DNA of 20,975 nucleotides from Hippea sp964442345 (GTDB lineage Bacteria > Campylobacterota_A > Desulfurellia > Desulfurellales > Hippeaceae): NCBI GenBank assembly GCA_964442345.1, contig CAYTZD010000026.1, forward strand, positions 1 to 20,975, written 5' to 3'. Shown here one piece after another: positions 7,384 through 15,630 of the stretch (positions are counted from its first letter, which is position 1; the number at the start of each line of letters is the position of its first letter). The notes beneath the pieces were generated by a model. That model was given only the letters and a program-made list of their open reading frames with translations, had not been told where the DNA came from and searched no databases. The position numbers and the translations under genes are program-made.

Positions 7384-7412
7384 AAGGGGGGTTTGATGCC
7401 CCCTTATTTTTA
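7384..7412 (+). terminator. Intrinsic terminator between the two synthetase genes
   Basis: AAGGGGG (7384-7390) pairs with CCCCCTT (7399-7405) around an eight-base loop, followed by ATTTTTA. No strong promoter is visible between it and the second synthetase at 7461, so the hairpin may attenuate rather than fully stop transcription into the downstream genes. Confidence 0.75.
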
Positions 7413-7460
7413 GAAGGGTTTTTTCTTTAAAACAGCCTTAAACATAAACGGGGGTATAAA

Positions 7461-9431
7461 ATGACAAAGGAGAAAATCAAAGTCTCTAAGGATTTTTTAT
7501 CTAAAGCAAACCTAAAATACGACGAGTATGTAAAGCTATGTAAATGGGCAGAAGATGATTTTGAAGGTTTCTGGGACTATTTTGCAAAGAAGGAGATAGA
7601 TTGGTTTAAGCCTTACGAGAAGGTGTTTGATGATTCCAATCCGCCGTTTTATAAGTTTTTCGTCGGTGGCAAGCTTAATATGTGTTATAACTGCGTTGAT
7701 AGGCATGTAACAACACGAAAGAAAAACAGGGCTGCTATAATCTGGGAAAGCGAACAGGGTGAATCAAGGATTTTAACCTACAGAGAGCTGCAGTATCAGG
7801 TTAACAAGTTTGCCAATGTTTTGAAGACTTTGGGTGTAAAAAAGGGTGATGTCGTTGTTATCTATATGCCTATGATACCAGAGCTTCCCATAGCTATGCT
7901 TGCGTGTGCAAAGATTGGTGCGATACACTCTGTTGTGTTTGCAGGAATGAGTGCTGTTGCGTTGAATGAGAGAATTAAGGATGCCAAGGCTTCGGTTATC
8001 GTTACAGCAGATGGTGGATTTAGAGCAGGTAAAACAATACCGCTGAAGGAGAATGTGGATAAAGCCGTTGAAAAGCTGAAGTTTGTTAAGTATGTGGTGG
8101 TTGTAAAGCATGCAGACAGGGATATCTCGATGAAGACATTAAGGGACTTCTGGTGGCAGGATTTGATGAGCGACCCTGACTATGCAAAGCCTTATTGTGA
8201 GCCAGAACCAATGGATTCAGAAGATCCGCTATTTCTTATCTATACTTCGGGCTCAACTGCAAAACCAAAGGGTGTTGTGCATACAACGGCTGGTTATCTG
8301 TTGTGGAGAATTTTAACCGCCCGTTGGGTGTTTGATTTGAAGGAAGAAGATACATTTTTCTCAACGGCCAATATAGGATGGATCTCTGGACACTCTTATA
8401 CTTTATATGGGCCACTTTCCATAGGTTCAACCACATTTATTTACGAAGGTATGCCGCTTTATCCTACTCCTGCGCAGTGGTGGTATCTGGTTGAGAAATA
8501 TAAGATAAATGTTATGTACACAGCACCAACGGCAATAAGAGCCCTAATGAGAAGAGGTGAAGAGTGGCTCAAAAAATACGATTTATCATCGTTAAGACTG
8601 CTTACAACAGGTGGAGAAAGGCTAAACGAAGCCGCATGGCTTTGGTATTGGGAGCATGTAGGCGGCAAGAGATGTCCTGTTATAGATGCATACGGTCAGA
8701 CAGAGACGGCAGGACATATGATTTCTGCTTTGCCTGTGGTTGACCAAAAACCCGGCAGTGTTGGTATTGCTGTCCCTGGCATATTCCCTGATATAGTTGA
8801 CGATGACGGCAATATAATAACAGAGCCAAACAAGACAGGTCATCTTGTGCTTAAAAAACCGTGGCCTTCAATGGTTAGGACGCTGTGGAATGACGATGAA
8901 GGATACAAAAAGCTTTATTGGAGTAAGTTTAATGGTAAGTATTATTACACGGGAGACCTTGCATACAAAGATGAAGATGGTTATTTCTGGATGGAAGGCA
9001 GAGCTGACGATACGATCAATGTCTCAGCACACAGGATTGGATGTGCTGAGATTGAAAGCGCTTTAACAAACTGCAAGTATGTTGCAGAAGCTGCCGTTGT
9101 TGGAAGACCAAATGAGATAACAGGAGAAGAAGTGTTTGCCTTTGTTGTGCTTAGAGAAGGTGTGGATAAGACAAGGCACGACGAGATAGTAAGAAGGTTG
9201 AGAGAGTATGTTGAAGAGATGGTATCACCAATTGCAAAACCATCTGAAGTTGTGTTTGTTGATGCCCTGCCAAAGACAAGGTCTGGCAAGGTTGTAAGAA
9301 GGGTACTGAAGGCCATAGCATCGGGTAAGCCTATAGATCAAGACTTATCAACACTTGAAGATGTAAGCGTAATTGATAAAATTAAAAAGGCTGTGGAAGA
9401 TAGAATTGTAGAATTTAAAAAGGAGGGCTAA
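7461..9431 (+). CDS. Acetyl-CoA synthetase paralogue with altered acid pocket; probable acyl-CoA synthetase
   Basis: This 656-aa AMP-forming synthetase aligns along its whole length with the gene before it, so the pair look like an old tandem duplication. The catalytic framework remains: YTSGSTAKPKG (261-271, Ala267 for Gly), GRADD near 513-517 and PKTRSGK with Lys610. The pocket that selects acetate differs. Trp414 of Salmonella Acs is Gly412 (DAYGQTETAG), Val386 is Gly384 (TTGGERLN), Thr311 is Ser309, and SGHR is SAHR (Ala523). Loss of the Trp and Val side chains is known to let Acs accept longer acids, so propionate, butyrate or a larger or branched acid is a plausible substrate. GGGGG precedes the ATG. 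It heads a tight cluster with the thiamine-binding protein, rmuC and the regulator. Confidence 0.85.
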   Translation: MTKEKIKVSKDFLSKANLKYDEYVKLCKWAEDDFEGFWDYFAKKEIDWFKPYEKVFDDSNPPFYKFFVGGKLNMCYNCVDRHVTTRKKNRAAIIWESEQGESRILTYRELQYQVNKFANVLKTLGVKKGDVVVIYMPMIPELPIAMLACAKIGAIHSVVFAGMSAVALNERIKDAKASVIVTADGGFRAGKTIPLKENVDKAVEKLKFVKYVVVVKHADRDISMKTLRDFWWQDLMSDPDYAKPYCEPEPMDSEDPLFLIYTSGSTAKPKGVVHTTAGYLLWRILTARWVFDLKEEDTFFSTANIGWISGHSYTLYGPLSIGSTTFIYEGMPLYPTPAQWWYLVEKYKINVMYTAPTAIRALMRRGEEWLKKYDLSSLRLLTTGGERLNEAAWLWYWEHVGGKRCPVIDAYGQTETAGHMISALPVVDQKPGSVGIAVPGIFPDIVDDDGNIITEPNKTGHLVLKKPWPSMVRTLWNDDEGYKKLYWSKFNGKYYYTGDLAYKDEDGYFWMEGRADDTINVSAHRIGCAEIESALTNCKYVAEAAVVGRPNEITGEEVFAFVVLREGVDKTRHDEIVRRLREYVEEMVSPIAKPSEVVFVDALPKTRSGKVVRRVLKAIASGKPIDQDLSTLEDVSVIDKIKKAVEDRIVEFKKEG

Positions 9432-9433
9432 GA

Positions 9434-9748
9434 ATGTCCGTTCTTGTGGAATTTGCCATGTTTCCAACGGATAAGGGAGAAAGCGTTAGCTCTTATGTGT
9501 CAAGAATAATAGATGTTATAGATAAAAGTGGATTTGAGTATAAGCTTACGCCTATGGGAACGGTGTTTGAGACAGAGACAATGGAAGATGCTTTGGATTT
9601 GATAAAGAAGGCTTATGAGACTTTAGAGCCCGACTGCAGTAGAATATACTCAACAATTAAGTTTGACATACGAAAGAACAGGTCAAATAGAATGAAACAG
9701 AAGATAGCATCGATTGAATCGAAGCTAAATAAAGAAGTTAAGAAATGA
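9434..9748 (+). CDS. MTH1187/YkoF-like thiamine-binding family protein
   Basis: This 104-aa protein resembles the small MTH1187-type family (formerly DUF77), whose members adopt a ferredoxin-like fold and have been linked to thiamine or thiamine-like ligand binding. Recognisable features are the opening MSVLVEFAMFP, the KGESVSSYVSRIIDVI helix and YKLTPMGTVFE. The basic C-terminus (KNRSNRMKQKI) forms a tail beyond the core. No signal peptide or membrane segment is seen, so it should be cytosolic. Its ATG comes two bases after the synthetase stop, with AAAGGAGG inside the end of that gene, and its own end overlaps rmuC by four bases (ATGA). The function in this cluster is unknown. Confidence 0.82.
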   Translation: MSVLVEFAMFPTDKGESVSSYVSRIIDVIDKSGFEYKLTPMGTVFETETMEDALDLIKKAYETLEPDCSRIYSTIKFDIRKNRSNRMKQKIASIESKLNKEVKK

Positions 9749-10965
9749 CATACGAATTAGCTGTTTTAATAGCGATAGTTGTAATTGGTTTTATTTTTCT
9801 TTTTGTGTGGCAGAGAAGGTATTTTGCCAAGATTCAGGATAAACTTACAAGCACGCTGATTGAGATATCTAAGGAAAATCAAAAACAGCTGGAGCATGCA
9901 AAAGAATCATCAGTTGAGCTTCTAAAAGCGACAGAACAGCTTAAAGGAACGCTTAAAGATGAGCTATACGATAGATTTAAGGATATAGGCGATAAGTTTG
10001 ATAACATATCAATAAGATTAAATAACGCCTTAAGTGAGCAGGCTAAAAAGAATACAGATGAGCTTGATAAATTCATGCAGCTTGTTGAAGAAAAACTTAT
10101 AAGAATCAGCGACAAGGTTGACGAGAGATTAAAGGAAGGGTTTGAAAATGTTGACAAGACATTCAAGGATATTGTTGAAGGCATAGCAAGGATATCAGAA
10201 GCTCAAAGGAAGATAGAAGAGTTAAGTTCAGAAGTTGTATCCCTTCAGAAGATTTTGGATGATAAGAAAAAGCGTGGTGGATTTGGCGAAGTAAGGCTTG
10301 AATCGATCTTGGAGAGTGTATTTGGCCAGTCTAAAGAGCTTTACGATATTCAGGTAAAGCTTAAAAAAGATGGAAAAGAATACATAGCAGATGCCGTCGT
10401 TAAAGCGCCGCAGGTTGGTTTGATAGCGATTGATTCTAAGTTTCCGCTTGAGAATTACCAAAGAATGATAAATGCAGAAGGCAGCGAGTATCGTGAATTC
10501 AAAAGGGCTTTTGAAAGTGATTTAAAAAAGCACATAGATGCAATCGCAGATAAATACATCATCAAAGGAACGACGGCTGATATGGCTGTTATGTTTTTGC
10601 CAGCAGAGGCTATATTTGCAACCATAAACGCCTATCATTCTGATATAGTGGCGTATGCTTATTCAAGAAGGGTCTGGATAGCATCACCTACTACGCTTAT
10701 GGCACTTCTTACGACTATCTCTGCAGCGGTAAGAGATATGAAGATTCACCAGCAGGCTAAAAACATTCAGAACGAATTGATGAAATTATCCGAAGAATTT
10801 GATAGATATAGAAAGAGATGGGAGAAGCTAATGAAGGATGTCAACAGGCTTCAAAAAGATGCATCAGAGATAGATACAACGACGCAGAAGATTGTAAAGG
10901 CATTTGAAAGAATAGAAAAGGTTGAGTTTGAAGATGTCAAAAGCATCGAAGATAGAACAGGTTAA
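9745..10965 (+). CDS. rmuC: DNA recombination protein RmuC homologue
   Basis: RmuC proteins are membrane-anchored, coiled-coil proteins with a nuclease-like core, associated genetically with limiting inverted-repeat rearrangements; the molecular activity is not firmly established. This 406-aa copy has one N-terminal membrane helix (about residues 5-23). A long coiled coil (about 25-175) follows. The conserved RmuC domain contains GGFGEVRLESILE, AIDSKFPLENYQRM (the acidic-x-Lys nuclease-like signature) and AVMFLPAEAIFATI. Domain order and length are typical. The ATG overlaps the previous stop (ATGA), indicating coupled translation. The 3' end overlaps the regulator gene by 32 bases. Confidence 0.92.
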   Translation: MTYELAVLIAIVVIGFIFLFVWQRRYFAKIQDKLTSTLIEISKENQKQLEHAKESSVELLKATEQLKGTLKDELYDRFKDIGDKFDNISIRLNNALSEQAKKNTDELDKFMQLVEEKLIRISDKVDERLKEGFENVDKTFKDIVEGIARISEAQRKIEELSSEVVSLQKILDDKKKRGGFGEVRLESILESVFGQSKELYDIQVKLKKDGKEYIADAVVKAPQVGLIAIDSKFPLENYQRMINAEGSEYREFKRAFESDLKKHIDAIADKYIIKGTTADMAVMFLPAEAIFATINAYHSDIVAYAYSRRVWIASPTTLMALLTTISAAVRDMKIHQQAKNIQNELMKLSEEFDRYRKRWEKLMKDVNRLQKDASEIDTTTQKIVKAFERIEKVEFEDVKSIEDRTG

Positions 10966-11416
10966 GCTAACACCTTCAACGGAAGATTATATAAAGGCGA
11001 TTTATAGGATATCCCAAGACTCAAAGGTTGTGAGAATAAAGGATGTATCAAAAAGCCTTAATGTAAAGATGCCATCGGTTGTAAATGCCGTAAAAACGCT
11101 TGAAGATAAAGGACTTGTGATACACGAAAGCTATGGCTATATAGAACTTACACCCGAAGGCAAAAAGATAGGCGAAAGGTTGAGTTATCGTTATGATACG
11201 CTTGTGGATTTTTTGGTGAATGTGCTTCAGGTTGATGTTAAGATTGCAGAAGAAGATGCCTGCGCAATAGAGCATTATCTTCATTCAGAGACAACAGACA
11301 AAATCGTAAAATTCTTGAACTTTTTGAGATTAACGCCAGATGGTGAACCAGGATGGCTTAAAAAGTTTAAGCTATTTTTAAAGACAGGCAAAAAGGATTG
11401 CGATAAGCTAAAGTAA
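10934..11416 (+). CDS. DtxR/MntR-family metal-dependent transcriptional regulator with an altered metal site
   Basis: A 160-aa winged-helix repressor with N-terminal DNA-binding (about 10-75) and dimerisation (about 80-150) domains and no C-terminal SH3-like or FeoA-like domain, as in MntR. The opening TPSTEDYIKAIY and the EEDACAIEHYLH helix place it in the family. Aligned by motif with B. subtilis MntR, Asp8 is kept (Asp18), Glu11 is Lys21, His77 is Tyr87, Glu99 is Cys110, and Glu102-His103 are kept (Glu113-His114). The Cys-x-x-Glu-His arrangement is as in DtxR. The metal preference is therefore unclear. ATG 10934 is chosen over an in-frame TTG at 10922 as the stronger codon; the ribosome site is weak, so coupling to rmuC (32-base overlap) is likely. 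It converges with hemH, sharing nine bases. Confidence 0.86.
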   Translation: MSKASKIEQVKLTPSTEDYIKAIYRISQDSKVVRIKDVSKSLNVKMPSVVNAVKTLEDKGLVIHESYGYIELTPEGKKIGERLSYRYDTLVDFLVNVLQVDVKIAEEDACAIEHYLHSETTDKIVKFLNFLRLTPDGEPGWLKKFKLFLKTGKKDCDKLK

Positions 11417-12259
11417 TTGAGATAAAAACTTGATAAAGTCTTCTTCGTCGTTGAAGCAACTTACCCTTTCAAACCTTTTAAATCCCTTTTGATATGCCAG
11501 TTTTTGATAAACTATGTCAATCTCGTTGATAGTTTCTGTATTCTCTGCGGTAAAGCTTATAGGAAAGATTACGAGATTCTCATAATTCTTTGATAATTTT
11601 TTTATCATCTCTTCAGTTGTTGGTCTTAGCCACTTAACAGGTCCTAACTTGGATTGGAATGAGAGAAAGACTTCTGAAGCTAATCTTTTGTCTAAATACC
11701 GTCTAAATACGGCTAAATCGTCGGTGTAAGAGTCTTTCTTTGCAAGTTTTTCGGGTATAGAATGCGCAGATAAAAGAACGGCTGTCTTTTTTGGGTTTAG
11801 TCCTTTTAGCTTATTTTCTATCTTGTTTTTTACCATATCAAAGAATTCGTTATAGATGCAAAATGGCGGTTTTATACGCTTTGCTTCTTCTAAGATTTTT
11901 CCGTGTGTTGTATGTGAGTAAAAGTTATACATTGCTATCACTTCTGTGTCGCTTGTTTTTTTGATTTTTGGTTTTGAATAGACAAAGGCTGCTTCTGTTT
12001 TTATGTTGGTTAACTTTTCTAAAAGCTTTGCCTGTCTTTTTGTTATGTTTTTTAGCGGTGATGGTGTTGTCTTTAGGATTTTCCATGTCTCTTTGAATCT
12101 TAAAGCCGTGATTGTTAAAGCTGTAATAAACCTTAAAGGCTGTGGCAGTGGCAGTATAAACCTATCGTTGAACATGTTAAATAAAAATTGAAGTATATCT
12201 GAGCTTTTCTCAATAGCTCCCATATTTACAAGGAGTATCTTTCTATTTTGATGTCTCAT
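11408..12259 (-). CDS. hemH: Ferrochelatase (short form)
   Basis: Inserts iron into a porphyrin at the end of haem synthesis; the sequence does not tell protoporphyrin from coproporphyrin substrates. The catalytic His sits in LLSAHSIPEK (His166) and the acidic partner in FTAENTETINEID (Glu242), both family hallmarks, with SFQSKLGPVKWLRP and IFPISF also typical. At 283 aa it is shorter than the usual 310-340, with the central region between about residues 85 and 120 reduced. The ATG at 12259 overlaps the hemE stop by 17 bases and has no clear ribosome site, suggesting coupled translation. The N-terminus KILLVNMGA is where the family normally begins. It is the last gene of a polA-hemE-hemH run and converges with the regulator gene. 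Confidence 0.9.
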   Translation of the reverse strand: MRHQNRKILLVNMGAIEKSSDILQFLFNMFNDRFILPLPQPLRFITALTITALRFKETWKILKTTPSPLKNITKRQAKLLEKLTNIKTEAAFVYSKPKIKKTSDTEVIAMYNFYSHTTHGKILEEAKRIKPPFCIYNEFFDMVKNKIENKLKGLNPKKTAVLLSAHSIPEKLAKKDSYTDDLAVFRRYLDKRLASEVFLSFQSKLGPVKWLRPTTEEMIKKLSKNYENLVIFPISFTAENTETINEIDIVYQKLAYQKGFKRFERVSCFNDEEDFIKFLSQLL

Positions 12260-13217
12260 TGTGGACTAAATCTACCAAAAATCTGATGTTATCAGGGTCG
12301 GTCTGCTGCATAACACCGTGCGAGAGATTAAAGATGTGCGGTATATTTTCTGTCTCTTTTAAAATATTTAAGGTCTCTTTTCTTATTGTATCTTTATCTG
12401 TAAGCAGAATGGCGTTATCTAAATTTCCCTGAACGCACTTTTTGGTTAAGCTATAGACTTCTTTTAGCGAGCTTCTTGAATCTATGCTAAAACAGTCGGC
12501 TTTTATCTCTTTTAAAAGATGGTTTATGTGGCATGAGTCTTTTACAAAATATATAAGCGGAGCATCTATGCTATCTGCTATCTCTTTGACAAAAGGAAGA
12601 ACAAGTTTTCTGTATAGTTTTTCTGGCAATATACCAGCCCAGCTATCAAATAGCTGAACCGCATCGCAGCCACTATCTAATTGATAGTTTAGGTAATCTA
12701 TAGTCAATTGTGTTGTCTTTTTCATTAAAGAACTGAATTTTTCAGGATTTGAAAACATAAACGCTCTGATGTTTGAAAATTCAGCTCCGCCAAATAGATA
12801 GCATAAAAGCGTAAAAGGACTTGCAGCAAAGCCAAGAAGTGGAATGTCGGGTCTTTCTTCTTTTACCAACTTTATAGTGTTTCTTAAAAACTCTAAGTCC
12901 TTAAGCCCTTTGTATTCAAAATCCATACTTAGGTTTAGTTTGGGTTGTATTCCTTCTTTGTATTCTATCTTTGCACCAACAGACAGAAGTGGAATTAATA
13001 TGTCGCTAAATACAATTAAAACATCAACGCCCAATTTTAAAGGCATAAGTGTGATTTTGGCTGCAAGTTCGGGTGTTTTGCACATCTCCAGGAATGAGTA
13101 TTTTTTCTTTATCTCTCTGTATTCCTTTAGGTATCTTCCTGCCTGACGCATAAACCAGACGGGTGTGGGTTTTGTTTTTTCGCCCTTAAGCGTTTTAATA
13201 AAATTACTTTGCTTCAT
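12243..13217 (-). CDS. hemE: Uroporphyrinogen decarboxylase
   Basis: Decarboxylates uroporphyrinogen III to coproporphyrinogen III. The substrate-binding signature PVWFMRQAGRYLKEYR (Arg24, Gln25, Arg28) and the key aspartate in FSDIL (Asp72) are intact. The GFAASPFTLLCYLFGG loop carries Tyr140, equivalent to the conserved tyrosine, and NLSHGV carries His300. Length is 324 aa, slightly below the usual 340-350. The Gly of the usual NLGHG is Ser here. The ATG at 13217 lies inside the end of polA, a 14-base overlap, so the gene depends on polA transcription unless an internal promoter exists. With hemH downstream it provides two steps of haem synthesis; the genes between these steps are not in the window. 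Confidence 0.95.
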   Translation of the reverse strand: MKQSNFIKTLKGEKTKPTPVWFMRQAGRYLKEYREIKKKYSFLEMCKTPELAAKITLMPLKLGVDVLIVFSDILIPLLSVGAKIEYKEGIQPKLNLSMDFEYKGLKDLEFLRNTIKLVKEERPDIPLLGFAASPFTLLCYLFGGAEFSNIRAFMFSNPEKFSSLMKKTTQLTIDYLNYQLDSGCDAVQLFDSWAGILPEKLYRKLVLPFVKEIADSIDAPLIYFVKDSCHINHLLKEIKADCFSIDSRSSLKEVYSLTKKCVQGNLDNAILLTDKDTIRKETLNILKETENIPHIFNLSHGVMQQTDPDNIRFLVDLVHNETSK

Positions 13218-15621
13218 ACCAATTACCTGCTATCTTTGTATGTGTTTTTAATGGAATTGAGAAGTTTACGATATTTTCCATTGTATCCTTGACTATCTGG
13301 GATACTTCGCTTGCTATCTCTTCTTTTGCTTCTATAAGTAGCTCATCGTGAACCTGAAGGACTATCTTAGCATCCCAATTTTTGAGTTTCTCGTTAAGTT
13401 TTACCATTGCCATCTTTATGATGTCTGCTGCCGTTCCCTGAATTGTTGCGTTTACCGCTGCCCTTTTTTCAAATTCTGCCAATCGTTTATTTGAACTGTT
13501 TATGTTGAAGAAGTATCGCCTTCTTCCAAAGTATGTTTGCACATAACCCTGCCTTGTGGCTGTTTCTATTGTCTTTTCTATGTATTCCTTGACTTTGCTG
13601 AATCTCTCAAAATACTTCTCTATTATCTGTTTTGCCTTATCTTTTGATATGTTTAATGTCTTTGCAAGTGATACATAACCCATACCATAGATAATCCCAA
13701 AGTTTATCGTTTTTGCCATTCGTCTTAAGTTGTGGTCAACCATGCTTTTATGCACGCCGAATAGTTTAACTGCCGTCTGGGTGTGTATATCTTCATCATT
13801 TTTGAATACTTCAATAAGTGTTTCGTCTTTTGAAAGTTCTGCTAAAACCCTTAACTCAATCTGAGAATAATCCGAACAGATAAGCTTGTATCCCTTCTCT
13901 GCTATGACAGATTTTCTTATGCCTGAATGCAGTTCATCATCGCCTGCTGGCAGGTTTTGAAGGTTGGGATTTGAAGATGATAGTCTGCCTGTTGATGTAA
14001 GTGTCTGGTTAAATGTTGTGTGGATTCTGTTGTTTTTATCCACCTTTTCTAAAAATGGAACTATGTATGTTGAGATAACCTTTGTTATTGCTCTGTAGGT
14101 GATAATTAGACCTGCTATCTCGTATTTTTCGCTTAATATTTTTAGGCTTTCTGAATCGGTTGAGTATCCAGTCTTTGTCTTTTTTATGGGTTTTATCTTG
14201 AGTTTTTCAAATAGTATGCGTTGAAGCTCTTTTGTTGAATTTATGTTGAATGTCTCACCTGCAAGCGCATAAATAGAATTTTCTATCCTGCTTAATTTAT
14301 CTTCCAGTTCGTTTTTGAATGATATTAGATAATCGATGTCTATTTTTATGCCTGTTTTTTCCATCTCAAAAAGCACGATGGATAAAGGCATTTCCACTTC
14401 TTTTAGTAAAAACTCAAGATTGTTATCCTTTATGTAATCTTCTAAAGGCTTATAAACTTCTGCAAGCTTATCGTGAAAGCTACCAATTTCTGCTATCTTT
14501 AAGTAAATATCATCTTTTATCTGTTCAAAGCATAGATCAGGTGAGCCCTTTGAATCTGGATTTACAAGATAACAGGCAAGCTTTATGTCAAACGGTAACT
14601 CTTTAAATCTAACACCTGCTGTTGCAAGTTGCTTTATATCATAGGCTACAATGTTTTTGTCTGCTTCAAAAACAGATGGTTCAATCCTTTTTAGCTGGCC
14701 GTTTTCAAACAATAAGACAGAGCCATTCTGAGAAAATAGAATAGGTTTTGTTTCTCTATAGTTTACTGTCTCTTTTTTGTTTTCTTTTGGTAGCTGGTTT
14801 ATCAAGGACTTAAAGCCAAATTGTAAGAATATTTCCTTTATCTTTGAAAAATCTGCATCGTTTTTTCTTATCTGGTCTAAATTTATCTTTATAGGGACAT
14901 CCCTTCTTGTTAGTGTAAGTTCTTTGTATGTAGGCAGATTGTTAATCTCTTTTTCTATGGCATTTTTCACTTTTGGCTTTAGATTGTCTAAGTTTCTCAA
15001 GATGCCATCTAAATCTTTGTAATCTTTGAGAAGTGCACTTGCCGTTTTGGGACCTATCGATTTAACGCCGGGTATATTGTCTATGCTGTCGCCCACCAAA
15101 GCCAGAAAGTCTGCAACCTGTTCTGGATATACGCCCAATTTTTCAAAGACCTTTTCTCTGTCGTAAAGAACCTTCTTAACAGGGTCGTAAAGCTTTATAT
15201 CATCATCAACCAATTGAAATAGATCTTTATCGCTTGCTACAACGATTACTTCAAAGTCGCGCTTAAGTTTCTCGGCAAATGTTGCTATCAGATCGTCTGC
15301 TTCAAATCCGTCAAGTTCAATAATGGGAATACCAAAGGCTTTAATTAGTTCTTTTGTTGGTTCTATTTGGATAGATAGCTCATCTGGCATTTTAGGCCTG
15401 TTTTTTTTGTAAGTTTCTAATATATCTTCTCTGAATGTTTTGGCTTTTGTATCAAAGAATATAGCGATGTATTTGGGTTTTGCATTCTCAAGTTCTAAAA
15501 GCAGTTTAGCAAATCCAAAAATGGCAGATGTAGGTTGTCCTTTGTAAGACAAACCCTTGATTGCAAAAAAGAACCTGTATAAGAAGGAGCTGCCATCAAT
15601 GAGATAGACTTTATCTTTCAT
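13204..15621 (-). CDS. polA: DNA polymerase I, proofreading domain degenerate
   Basis: Repair and Okazaki-processing polymerase. The 5'-nuclease domain (about residues 1-275) is intact: LIDGSSFLYRFFFA, GFEADDLIA, ASDKDLFQLV and GDSIDNIPGVKSIGPKTA. The polymerase domain (about 405-805) has motif A SDYSQIELR (near 584), motif B RRMAKTINFGIIYG (633-646) and motif C VHDE (757-760). Between them the 3'-5' exonuclease region is only about 110 residues and lacks the metal-binding Asp-x-Glu and other acidic residues, so no proofreading is expected, as in Taq-type enzymes. The start is placed at ATG 15621 (MKDKVYLIDG), matching the family N-terminus, rather than at an in-frame TTG 36 bases earlier. 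No ribosome site is visible. It heads the polA-hemE-hemH run. Confidence 0.95.
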   Translation of the reverse strand: MKDKVYLIDGSSFLYRFFFAIKGLSYKGQPTSAIFGFAKLLLELENAKPKYIAIFFDTKAKTFREDILETYKKNRPKMPDELSIQIEPTKELIKAFGIPIIELDGFEADDLIATFAEKLKRDFEVIVVASDKDLFQLVDDDIKLYDPVKKVLYDREKVFEKLGVYPEQVADFLALVGDSIDNIPGVKSIGPKTASALLKDYKDLDGILRNLDNLKPKVKNAIEKEINNLPTYKELTLTRRDVPIKINLDQIRKNDADFSKIKEIFLQFGFKSLINQLPKENKKETVNYRETKPILFSQNGSVLLFENGQLKRIEPSVFEADKNIVAYDIKQLATAGVRFKELPFDIKLACYLVNPDSKGSPDLCFEQIKDDIYLKIAEIGSFHDKLAEVYKPLEDYIKDNNLEFLLKEVEMPLSIVLFEMEKTGIKIDIDYLISFKNELEDKLSRIENSIYALAGETFNINSTKELQRILFEKLKIKPIKKTKTGYSTDSESLKILSEKYEIAGLIITYRAITKVISTYIVPFLEKVDKNNRIHTTFNQTLTSTGRLSSSNPNLQNLPAGDDELHSGIRKSVIAEKGYKLICSDYSQIELRVLAELSKDETLIEVFKNDEDIHTQTAVKLFGVHKSMVDHNLRRMAKTINFGIIYGMGYVSLAKTLNISKDKAKQIIEKYFERFSKVKEYIEKTIETATRQGYVQTYFGRRRYFFNINSSNKRLAEFEKRAAVNATIQGTAADIIKMAMVKLNEKLKNWDAKIVLQVHDELLIEAKEEIASEVSQIVKDTMENIVNFSIPLKTHTKIAGNWYEAK

Positions 15622-15630
15622 ATAAAAAAA

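Noticed and set aside
8981..9316. Long open frames antisense to the synthetase genes (also about 6774-7115 and 7773-8111)
   Set aside because: They mirror strongly conserved coding sequence on the other strand, lack ribosome sites and encode low-complexity Ser/Leu-rich or Asn/His-rich translations.
9879..10184. Open frame antisense to rmuC
   Set aside because: Its Ser/Leu-rich translation is what is expected opposite a Lys/Glu/Asp-rich coiled coil; no start signals.
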